DNA of 64,000 bases from Heliocidaris erythrogramma (lineage: Eukaryota; Echinodermata; Echinoidea; Camarodonta; Echinometridae), in assembly GCA_025617745.1 (NCBI GenBank), contig CM046855.1, positions 17,081,880-17,145,879 on the forward strand, read 5' to 3'. This document shows, one piece after another, positions 47,801-59,800 of this stretch. Under the pieces are notes generated by a model that saw nothing but the letters and a program-made list of their open reading frames with translations, was not told the origin of the DNA and did not search any database. Within the stretch, counting starts at the first letter, position 1. The number at the start of each line of letters is the position of its first letter. Made by a program: the position numbers and the translations under genes.

Positions 47801-50800
47801 TAATGAGTCAGAAAGAAAAGGATCTTGGGTATTTGATTCTAGTTCGTCGTGACTTGGCCGTGAACCAGAATAGCCTGGTGGTTAAGTCGCTGCCCGGCAA
47901 GCAGTAGATGACAGGTTCGAATCCCGCTGGTTCCAATTTTTTCTGACTTGTGTTTTTCATTATAGATCGAGCATACGACCTTTAACACTGGGAGTAATAT
48001 GCCGAAAGATTTGTTTACAAATTAAAAATTCCTCCCCAGTCAAGCTTCTTCGTTTACTAACCATTGTTCCACGGCGGACCGTTTGAATATTAATGAGTCA
48101 GAAAGAAAAGGATCTTGGGTATTTGATTCTAGTTCGTCGTGACTTGGCCGTGAACCAGAATAGCCTGGTGGTTAAGTCGCTGCCCGGCAAGCAGTAGATG
48201 ACAGGTTCGAATCCCGCTGGTTCCAATTTTTTCTGACTTGTGTTTTTCATTATAGATCGAGCATACGATCTTTAACACTGGGAGTAATATGCCGAAAAAT
48301 TTGTTTACAAATTAAAAATTCCTCCCCAGTCAAGCTTCTTCGTTTACTAACCATTGTTCCACGGCGGACCGTTTGAATATTAATGAGTCAGAAAGAAAAG
48401 GATCTTGGGTATTTGATTCTAGTTCGTCGTGACTTGGCCGTGAACCAGAATAGCCTGGTGGTTAAGTCGCTGCCCGGCAAGCAGTAGATGACAGGTTCGA
48501 ATCCCGCTGGTTCCAATTTTTTCTGACTTGTGTTTTTCATTATAGATCGAGCATACGATCTTTAACACTGGGAGTAATATGCCGAAAAATTTGTTTACAA
48601 ATTAAAAATTCCTCCCCAGTCAAGCTTCTTCGTTTACTAACCATTGTTCCACGGCGGACCGTTTGAATATTAATGAGTCAGAAAGAAAAGGATCTTGGGT
48701 ATTTGATTCTAGTTCGTCGTGACTTGGCCGTGAACCAGAATAGTCTGGTGGTTAAGTCGCTGCCCGGCAAGCAGTAGATGACAGGTTCGAATCCCGCTGG
48801 TTCCAATTTTTTCTGACTTGTGTTTTTCATTATAGATCGAGCATACGATCTTTAACACTGGGAGTAATATGCCGAAAGATTTGTTTACAAATTAAAAATT
48901 CCTCCCCAGTCAAGCTTCTTCGTTTACTAAGATAAATGTAATTCCGTAATGATTTGCTCAATTTTATACGTGAAGATATATAGCAGTCTAAAGAAAGGGT
49001 CATGTATATCCCCAACACTTCTTTTCCTTTCACCAGACACGACTTCGCTCATGCTAGGATAGGAGTCACACCCTGGTCATTGGAGCCCTTGAAGGAGACA
49101 TTATTTCGACCAGGCTGTAGACTCCTGGCTGAGCTCTTTGACTCCCATGCTCCTCAGCCCATTACATTAATGCTCTCAAGTTATGCTCAGACGCGAACCT
49201 TTCCTGCTCGACACTCGAACTTGGCTTCAGATTACCACACGCCTCCAAGATTTTGAATCATTCATAGGGGGTACACTTCTCTAATCTTAACTCTATATCT
49301 TAGAAACTCTTGGCCGAGGGGACAGTATGAACATTTGGGTCACAGTCTTGAGTCTTTGATAAGGTATAGCTTGAAAACAAAACCTTCCTTTTGTTCCTTT
49401 GTATGTCATTTGGAGGACGCCGTACATTATGTTTAAGATGGCCTTTTGTCATAATTAATATAATGTTTCTGTTAGAGGTATAGTTCAAGTAGTTTTCTTT
49501 ATTTTCCTAACAAACGAAGGTGCTAAATTCTTAAAGGATAGTTTAACCTGAAATTACGTTGTTTTTGAAGAAAAAAAAGAAGAAGAAAAAATATAAAAAA
49601 CATAAAGAAAATAATCAGACGAAAGGTAAAAAACTTAAGAAATTTTGCAGTCCTTAAAATAACTCTACCAGTTCATTACTCTGTAATTTAGTTTTGACCT
49701 TTGTGAGCTACATTTCTCTGGTTTTACACTCACAAAGTCATAAATTACATTTTCTGCCAAACACAATATTTGGAAAACATGTTATGTATGTCCTCCTGTT
49801 CAAAAATGGAGAAAATCTTTGATGAATTTATTTACAAATTATATGGAAAAGGGGAAACCATACTTAAGCCAATAAGCGCAATTCTTTATCGATTAAACAA
49901 AACAAAAACAACCCTTTTCCAACTAATTTGTCTCATTTTCTGATTTTATTCAATATATTTCTGGTGTCAGGACGGACTTCCCTGTAACAAAAAATAAATA
50001 TAAAATGGGCGAGCATGCTTGCAAATGGGTAATTAGAGCATAGATATATCCTACAAGACTTAGTCTTACCATTGTGACGTCAGCACTCCAAGGTCCAAAT
50101 GTGAGATCACAAAGCTGTATGTCAAAGGGGAAGTACCGAACGTCCACTTTACAGGTGCTCGTCATAATGGCGGGAAAATGCCAGTCACAAGTTCCATTGT
50201 ATAAGCAGACGACATACGTCTCTTGGTAACTGATGAATTCCTTGCTGCAGCTATGATGATAAATTAAAAAAAGATCAAAATGTAATAAAATTGCATTTCT
50301 TTAGTTGCACTGAATAAAACAACTGGCAGGACATATATCTTTGTTTATTTATGTCACCTTGCAAATTAATTGACGAGTAATCAGCATTTCAGTTTATTAC
50401 AAAAATAGATTAAAAGATATAAATCAAATTTCTGTAAATATGGTATCAGCTTGTTTTAAGAAATAGATAATAATGAAATATTCATTAAATGGAGGGATAA
50501 TCTTATCTCTCTATTGGCTCGAATTTATGTCAAATGACATATCACCTTATAGATTAGAAAACAAAAAAATCAAATAATAACATTTATTAAAAAAAAAGGG
50601 GGGGGGGAGTAGAAAGAACTTCCGCCCCGATTTAAGACAACATTTACCTAAATGTCATGGGAGAGCCAAAGTCGATCAATATCAAAATCTTCACTATGTC
50701 TATATAGACTTCAAATCAGTCTGTCAATTTCTCCATTATTGAAGTGAAGGTGAGAAAAATAGTTTACCGAGGGATTTATTATCGAGGAATATTAAGATTT

Positions 50801-53800
50801 GCTAACCATTAAACCATGCTAACCCACTTTATTCAAATCTGGGTTAAAAACACTCAAACCTGCACTCGGAGAGAGAAAGGGAGGAAAAAAACATCTATAT
50901 GAAGTGAGTCTGTTTCTGTCCAAGATAAAAACAAAAGAAAACGTGTCAGAGAAAATTACCACCTTCTTGTTTGGAAAACAAATACAATAAGGAGTTGCAT
51001 TTCTCGACAGGCAATTTAAAATGTCGAAGATTTGTTTGTTGTCAGCAGAAAGGAAGGTAGCGACAAGATTTTAAGCTTTCTGGTAGCTTAACACGTGCGT
51101 GGGTATATTCTGTTGACAGACAAGCCAAAGTGGGGAATAGTAGCCGGCAATTCGAAAATCAAGCTGTCATAAATGCGTGTGTTTTGGAGCGACGTTTAAG
51201 AGCGCTTGAGTGAACCGGTTTTAAACAAGAAGTGCTGCGAGCATTCGAGTAGCATTGAATAAAGGTTTGATGATGACTGTGTATGGCTTGGGAATACCAC
51301 TCGAATTGTGTCACGTTTTATATAATTCATTAAATGGTCATATCGAGAATGGAGAAAATTGTTCCCGGTATAGACACTGCAGCAATATACCGAATCCATG
51401 TAGGTTCAGTGACACATTTTATCCTGTGATACGGAATATGACACCGCAGGAACAAAGAGATCGTGAGAGAGAGTTCGCTTTGTATTGGACATTCTTGAAG
51501 GCTATGCTATCTTTCCTCATGCTGTGTATCAGCTAACGTTTCCAAAATAGATAGAATTATATACCCTCCAATCTCATATGATTACACAATACATTTTTTC
51601 TTTTTCGAAAGCGTCTTCCAATTAGTCGTTCTGACTAGAATACAATTTGTGAATTTTGAATGATGGAAATGTCTTGCGATTCTGTTCATGACTTAAGGTA
51701 CCCTGTATCTAATTTTAAATGGCAAATCCAAACCTCATAATAAGTTTGTTTGAAATATAGAAGCACAATCAAAGGAACAAATTGGTGAAAGTGCGAACAA
51801 AATCGGGTGAACAATAAGAAAGTAATGATTTTTGACAGTCGGTAACAGTCGTGTCACTATACTTATGGGAATTTCAAATTGGCGAATCGGTAATATCACT
51901 GTGATATAGTGTCAGATAACCCTTACATTAGATGAAACACGCTCAAAACATAACATGTCATACATAAAAAGAAAAGATTCTGGATGAGTATATTGAATAA
52001 TGTTGCTTTTTGAGGACCTATACCAGCATGCCATCCATTTCTAATACAGCCCCGAGGGAAAAGGTATACAGAGGAGAGAAATGAAAAATTCATAATAATT
52101 TAGGGTATAACAAATTATGAAAGAGTGTCCCAAATTACTACTCAGCCGAATCACCAATTTAAAGAAGCTTTCAAGCATTCATAACATTCTAATCTTTGTG
52201 TCCGATTTATTTAAAAGAAGACACCACTGACAAATTTTGAAAAAATATGTTGTTCTGCATGTCCCTAGGAACTAATCAGTATCGAAATTGTAATTTTTGA
52301 ACAGCCTACAAGTGCTTATATTTTGATATAAAGAGTATGTTTTTGCCACTGTCGATACGCAGATTAGCTCGTGTCGGCCAAAGCTGTCACGTCATTGCAG
52401 CACTTTGAGTTTCCACCACAATGCGTGTGCGTTACGCGTCCGTAAAAGCAGACGATATTCGCATGCATACAGCTCAATAGTATTCGTGGAGTTGCAAAAA
52501 TGCCGTTGTGCCAGGCAATTTACTGTTCGAATCGTCGTGAAAATTGTCCGGGAAAATCCTTTTTTTGCCATCCCTGATCCGAAGAAGGATAGAGAAAGGT
52601 GTGCTGTATGGATAAGGAACATTAGAACAACCAAATTCAACGTCAAAACGTACATTTATTCACGTTTTCGAGTGGTCTGTGAAGACCATTTTGACGGCGA
52701 AGACGAGGAGCAAAGTCATATGCCACTGGACCATTTCTTCGCCCAGAAAATCCCTCATTCATCTCCTTAGCTTAGATTACAAGCTTATTGAAGAATGTGA
52801 TCAGATTTTACTTGAAGATTAACCAGGAATTTATGTTAATGTCGTACTTGCTATCTATATCGCGAACGTAAGAACGTAAACAATGCAGCTTGCTGCATTA
52901 GCTTTCCGCGCGTGCCTTAAAGTACACGCGTTAATAATGGGAAGCACGTACGAACGATGACAAACAGTAGTGCCAATTTTAATTTTATTAATTCGATCAA
53001 TTGTAAATTTTTTTTGCTAAAGCCTTAAGCCTAGGTCACAACTCGCCGTACGTGTTCTGTGGAGGCCACGTTCTGCGGAGGGAGTAGCAAGAACAGGGAA
53101 GGAGTACGTCAACGCACTTCACACGCACTACAACGCAAGGCGTAAGTACGTGGCCCGCACGCCACGCCTGGACGTGAGTGGTTGCGTGCATCGTACGTTG
53201 CGCACCTGGTAAGTGAGTTGTACGTGCTTACAACGTGCTTACAACGTACGATCGCCGTGCGGTTGCCTCGTTATCATACGGAGGCCGTACTTTCACGTAC
53301 GGTGTCCTTACTGACTTGCAGGGAGTAAGTGCGTGCAAGTGAGATTTTCCCGCCCTATGTCGTTGGGCACATTATAAGTCTGCTCGGCTTATATCCTGCA
53401 GAAATCAGCGCGCACAACGTGCGTTGTAAGTGCATAGCACGTACTTCCTCGGTGCGGTTTACGTGAGTTCTGCCTGCTCACTGGACCATAGAACTGGAGA
53501 AGAGCAAGTAACTGCGGGAAAAATTTTCAAAAACTCACGGAGTCCGTGCGTTGTGCGCTCGTTAGCAGCAGAGGGCACGCACGTCAACGCACGTCACCCG
53601 TACTGGGGGTGAATCCGTAGACCGCCCGCAGCCTGAACGCAGCGAAAGTTCCTCCTGCACTAAAAATTCTACGTCTTGTCTGCGTGCCCCAAATCCGTAC
53701 GGAGGCAGTACTCACCACGTACGGATCCACAAATTTTGCCCACGTTTTTGCACGCAGACAGCACGCACTTGCAAGTACGGCGGGTTGTGACCTAGGCTTT

Positions 53801-56800
53801 AGTCACAACTGCACGTACGTTTTTTCAGGACGCACGGTTTCTGCGTCTTTTCGGGGTTGGAAAAAACGTCCGTGGCAGTTCGCACAGGGAGTATAAGTAG
53901 TAGCGTGGTTGCGCGGGCTTCATACACAAGGAGCAAGTATGTCTTGCAGTTAACGTGCGGCACGCAAGGCGTCAGGACGCCTCAGTCGGAAATTTAATCG
54001 TGAGTGTAACGTGCAAATGCCGTGCTATTTGTATGTGCTCCGTGCAGATGACGCAAGGTTCACGTCCGTTAATCGCACGTACACCATACGTGTTGCAAGA
54101 ACGTACGGGCCTGTTGCGCCACATTCACGCCGGTAGTAGGGTGAAAGCAAGATGAACGTACTAAACCGTACGGCGACAGTACGGTCGGCGGTGGATTTCC
54201 ACCCTCTTAGCCACACGTGTTCTCTTCTGACCCCTGCCTCTCTTGCTCCAGGCATTGTGATTCAAGAGTCAGTCCTGATTTAGAAAATGTCTTGAAGAAA
54301 CGTCGGACCTCCTGAAGACACTGAAAATTCAGAGCGAAAGTGTTGCCCGCACGGTTTTTATACCGGCCCCAAATTGGCCGTACGTTGCACGCACGTGTTT
54401 TCATGCGCCGTGGGTGGGACACACGAAGCACGCAAGTCACATGCACGTTTTCAGCTTTGATTGGATACCCGCGTGACACGCACGTGGCCCGCAAGGAGCG
54501 CATGCGCACTTGCGTGACCATCACATGCGTGCCTCGTGAGTGCTGCCTGCGGTATTCGCGCGGTTTTTACCCCCAGCAAACGTGCGACCCACCCACGCTA
54601 TTCGCACTACCCTCTTGCGGAGACTGGAGTGTTCATTACGTCCTGTCCACGGGCTGCCTGTCGTAGCGAGAACGCAGAAAATAATGTGCATATACACATT
54701 TTTGGCCTACGGCTTTAGCGTGCTGTCTGCGAACTCGAAATTCCGTACGAACAACCTGCGTCCCCCTCGCGTTTTTCCAAATTTCTGCCCGTAAACCACC
54801 CGTACAAGCCCGTACGTGCAGTTGTGACTAAGGCTTTAAGCACTTTATTTTTTCAGCAGATAATATTTAAAAAATACAAAAAAATGAAAAATAAATAACA
54901 TTTTCTTTTCGTCATGCATAATTGTCTCACAAATAGCATTTTTATAGGCGCTGTGAAAGCGATCTGTGTATTGCTCCATATTGGTATTACCGTGATTTGC
55001 CGTGGTTTTTGCAGTAGTGCTGCAGTGACGTAACGGATTTTTGCGGCTCGTACTAGTAGATATTGTAATATTTATTTTTTAAAAATCGAGATCTATGATT
55101 TTATTGACCTGAGCGATGAGTTTTTTGGTCAATCTGACTAGTTTTATAACATTAAAAATTGTAAAAATGCTAAAATTTGTCAGTGGTGTCTTCTTTAAGA
55201 CTCTCTTCAACATATATTTCTCAAAACGAACGAAGAATTGTACTTTGAGAGACAGAAGCAGACAAAAACGTCTTTCGAAAATAATCTGTCTTTTAAATCG
55301 CGATAACTGTCAAATTGATGAAATTGTCAAAAATCAAAACAGGAGTTCGTTAGTAACGTATTTTAACTGTTCCTTCAACATACTTGTCTAACATATACAT
55401 GACAGAATCATGGGTATGAATGTGAACTCAGAGTTGATTTGTTTTATCATTTTGTGCAGGGTATTTCATAAGTTCCTGGCCTCTTTATATATGTATGAAT
55501 CTTTATAATACATCTCCGGTCAGTTATTATGCTTGTTACGCGGGGTTGGAAAAAACGTCCGTGGCAGTTCGCACAGGGAGTATAAGTAGTAGCGTGGTTG
55601 CGCGGGCTTCATACACAAGGAGCAAGTATGTCTTGCAGTTAACGTGCGGCACGCAAGGCGTCAGGACGCCTCAGTCGGAAATTTAATCGTGAGTGTAACG
55701 TGCAAATGCCGTGCTATTTGTATGTGCTCCGTGCAGATGACGCAAGGTTCACGTCCGTTAATCGCACGTACACCATACGTGTTGCAAGAACGTACGGGCC
55801 TGTTGCGCCACATTCACGCCGGTAGTAGGGTGAAAGCAAGATGAACGTACTAAACCGTACGGCGACAGTACGGTCGGCGGTGGATTTCCACCCTCTTAGC
55901 CACACGTGTTCTCTTCTGACCCCTGCCTCTCTTGCTCCAGGCATTGTGATTCAAGAGTCAGTCCTGATTTAGAAAATGTCTTGAAGAAACGTCGGACCTC
56001 CTGAAGACACTGAAAATTCAGAGCGAAAGTGTTGCCCGCACGGTTTTTATACCGGCCCCAAATTGGCCGTACGTTGCACGCACGTGTTTTCATGCGCCGT
56101 GGGTGGGACACACGAAGCACGCAAGTCACATGCACGTTTTCAGCTTTGATTGGATACCCGCGTGACACGCACGTGGCCCGCAAGGAGCGCATGCGCACTT
56201 GCGTGACCATCACATGCGTGCCTCGTGAGTGCTGCCTGCGGTATTCGCGCGGTTTTTACCCCAAGCAAACGTGCGACCCACCCACGCTATTCGCACTACC
56301 CTCTTGCGGAGACTGGAGTGTTCATTACGTCCTGTCCACGGGCTGCCTGTCGTAGCGAGAACGCAGAAAATAATGTGCATATACACATTTTTGGCCTACG
56401 ACTTTAGCGTGCTGTCTGCGAACTCGAAATTCCGTACGAACAACCTGCGTCCCCCTCGCGTTTTTCCAAATTTCTGCCCGTAAACCACCCGTACAAGCCC
56501 GTACGTGCAGTTGTGACTAAGGCTTTAAGCACTTTATTTTTTCAGCAGATAATATTTAAAAAATACAAAAAAATGAAAAATAAATAACATTTTCTTTTCG
56601 TCATGCATAATTGTCTCACAAATAGCATTTTTATAGGCGCTGTGAAAGCGATCTGTGTATTGCTCCATATTGGTATTACCGTGATTTGCCGTGGTTTTTG
56701 CAGTAGTGCTGCAGTGACGTAACGGATTTTTGCGGCTCGTACTAGTAGATATTGTAATATTTATTTTTTAAAAATCGAGATCTATGATTTTATTGACCTG

Positions 56801-59800
56801 AGCGATGAGTTTTTTGGTCAATCTGACTAGTTTTATAACATTAAAAATGCTAAAATTTGTCAGTGGTGTCTTCTTTAAGACTCTCTTCAACATATATTTC
56901 TCAAAACGAACGAAGAATTGTACTTTGAGAGACAGAAGCAGACAAAAACGTCTTTCGAAAATAATCTGTCTTTTAAATCGCGATAACTGTCAAATTGATG
57001 AAATTGTCAAAAATCAAAACAGGAGTTCGTTAGTAACGTATTTTAACTGTTCCTTCAACATACTTGTCTAACATATACATGACAGAATCATGGGTATGAA
57101 TGTGAACTCAGAGTTGATTTGTTTAATATCATTTTGTGCAGGGTATTTCATAAGTTCCGGCCTCTTTATATATGTATGAATCTTTATAATACATCTCCGG
57201 TCAGTTATTATGCTTGTTACGCGGGGCTTTTGTTTATCTGCGATGTTTGGTAATATTACTTATGTTGTCAAATTTTCTAACAAGCAATAAATCTCTCGAT
57301 GTGTTCATAGATAGTGTAAGGTTCTACCTAGGGCCGTGTTTATTTAATTTAATTTACATCGTTTATAATCTTACATGAATAGTAAATGTATCCAACAGTT
57401 TACGAGAGAACAGTATACGAATAAAGGTAATGTGATTTACTTCGATCCAATATTCAAGTCATTGATGGCTTCATGATTTACAGTTATGTTTCTTTTTTGT
57501 TCTTTATTCAGGGATGTATAACGATGAATAAAAGGACACCTTAATAATATGTCCTCGAATATATTGCGGGGTCCTTTTTATTGATGGCATAGTCTCTAAA
57601 TGAAAAGTCACCTGAGAGAGAGAGAGAGAGGGAGAGAGAGGGAGAGAGAGAAGGAGAGAGGCATGGATAGAGAGGAAGAGGTAGAGAGAGAGAGGGAGGG
57701 GAGTCAGAGACAGAGGCAGACAGAAAGAGAGACAGGGAGAGAGAGAGAGAGAGAGAGAGAGACAGTGACAGAGACGGAGACAGAGGGATAGAGGTGGGGG
57801 ATCATTGGTTACGTGCTAGAAATGGGAGAAATGATGAGAGGTGGTAGTAAAATACCCTGAAACAGGAGGTATTTTGCACATATCCCATGATAGTTATTCA
57901 AACAAGACAGTTACAGAGGAAGCTTGAAATGGTGAAGGAAACTATCGAAGAGTACGAAAAAGCGGTAAAGGGAGGACGCAGTAAATGATATAACGAAAAA
58001 TAAGGGTATGGAATAAGGGTGTAGATAAAGGAAAATAATCGGTAGAAAGAAGGCAGGACAGAAAAGGAAAGAAAGAGAAACGGGGAACAGAAACTGAGAG
58101 TAGAGACAGCAACGAGTTTCTTTCAAAAATACTGAGAAAAGAAATGGGAGATGGTTTACGGAATCGTCTCATTCTGCACGACTCACGAATATCGAGAGCA
58201 CCTTTCTATCATACCCTTTTGGAAGACATTGTACTTTTCCTTCTTATAGGATCTCCAAGGTGATGCACAAGGCTAAAATGTGTCACATAATATTGGATGT
58301 CACGACCCGGGGACTGGTGTATAATAAATTGTCACCCGGGGAACGCAGTTGTTTTCTGTCTATACATGGAATAAACGAATTCTCTGATTTTGTCTTTTCA
58401 TCTCAGGGTATCGTTTGATCAATCAACAAGCCTGGGACCTGTCTCGAAATGGATGTCGAACTTCAGGAAGATATTGCAATAGGGCAATGTTGATGCAGGC
58501 CTGTGATGATGATGGTGGTGGTGATGGCGGCGGTGGTGGTGGTGGTGATGGTGAAAGTGTTAATGTGGATTATAACCTGGAACCGTGGTCTAATTTAGGA
58601 TATCTTCCTAGAAATTCAGGGGGAATAAAAAGGCTGCGCAGTTGACCTTTGGGGGAAATGAAATTGTTAGAGAGGGGATAATTACCTCTAAATGAGTTTG
58701 TTGCATTAAGAAGGTAGTATGAGGCTTGTCACTTTCAATCTAGATCATGTACCTATTTATTTAAAAAGAACTTGTTAACAATTACTCGTTTACTCGGTTT
58801 TTTCTCAGTATTTCCATTACACAATAAAATGACCAAAATAATGATCAGTCCTTAAGGCCTCAGAATATATTAATTATACTACTGGACGATGTATGAGCTT
58901 CCTTTGATTTCAAAGAGAATACTGTGAATTTATTGATACTTACAGGTAAAGACACATCACAGACTCATATACATAATATAAGTTACATGTAAGTTCGTGA
59001 AATAAAACAAATGGCTGAAGTATACTATTTCAAAATATAAAAAAATTGCCAGGAATTATAATAAACATGTAGTTTGAATGCATGAGAGACACATTGAATA
59101 AAAAGGGGCCTTCATGTAAGAACTAAAAAAAGATAATGATGAGAAAGAATAAACGAATCAGGTGCCTTCTCCCTGTTCTAAATCATACATGTGTTTGAAT
59201 ATTGACATCAATTCGGGTTCATAAACTTGGAATTGTCCTTTTACTTCCACAAGACATCTTTACTCCGACACGATATGCAATCTGTTTAAAATGATTGGAC
59301 TCATTGTGTAGCCCCTAGCTATCGCACACCTGCTTGTATACGGTATCTCAAGAAATAACGAAAGCAAGAGATGTGGATTTGTGAAGTCACACCTGGCAAT
59401 GATGTTATGGTGCATGATAGGGAAGTTGAATTTGGTAGATTGAACTGTATAAATATGGAGTTTCATTTTGTTGTTGTGGTATTACCAACACAAAACCCTC
59501 CGACATGATGGAGAGAGAGAGAGAGAGAGAGAGGCGAGGGAGGAGGGGAGAGGGGGAAATAATAATTGTTAGCGAAGTTAATTGGCCTAGAAGGTTTTTG
59601 GATATAAGTTCATAGGTTTACAATTTATAAAATATGTAGAGTGGATCTATTAGTGATAAGCCTATGTCACCACCTCACTTAAATCATCGATGGTTTCAAC
59701 CTATCGAATCTAAAATTATTTTTCTCGGATACTCTGTATGCCAGGCAGCATTCGTATAATCCGCAAAGCAATGTCAATCGAAACGAAATATGTTTTAATC

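Larger units (their letters stand above)
47711..48870 (+). repeat. Four-copy 290-bp tandem repeat
   Basis: Periodicity is exactly 290 bp, with the marker gccgaaagatttgtttac at 47711, 48001, 48291 and 48581 (gccgaaaaat in the last two) and again at 48871. Only a few substitutions distinguish the copies, so amplification or homogenisation is recent. Confidence 0.97.
47630..48930. mobile_element. Insertion made of a 290-bp tandem array plus an inverted fragment
   Basis: AGATAAATGTAA flanks the block at about 47619-47630 and 48931-48943. The left part (47630-47698) is an inverted copy of the unit end (attactcccagtgttaaag). Four direct 290-bp units follow from 47711, 48001, 48291 and 48581, then 60 bp of a fifth unit (48871-48930). 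Units are almost identical. Each has a tRNA-like segment. The inverted outer end and the target-like duplication suggest that a mobile element carries the array. Confidence 0.75.

Noticed and set aside
47711-48870. CRISPR-like direct repeats
   Set aside because: The 290-bp units are identical throughout with no unique spacers, in a eukaryotic genome; this is a tandem repeat.
53430-56483. Many GC-rich open frames on both strands, duplicated
   Set aside because: They arise from stop-poor CGTACG-rich DNA in non-coding elements; the peptides are Arg/Cys-rich without a domain.
57600-57791. Arg/Glu repeat protein
   Set aside because: Pure translation of a (GA)n tract.
58415-58645. Gly/Asp-rich open frame
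   Set aside because: Driven by a (GGT/GAT)n repeat, with no homology or splice support.
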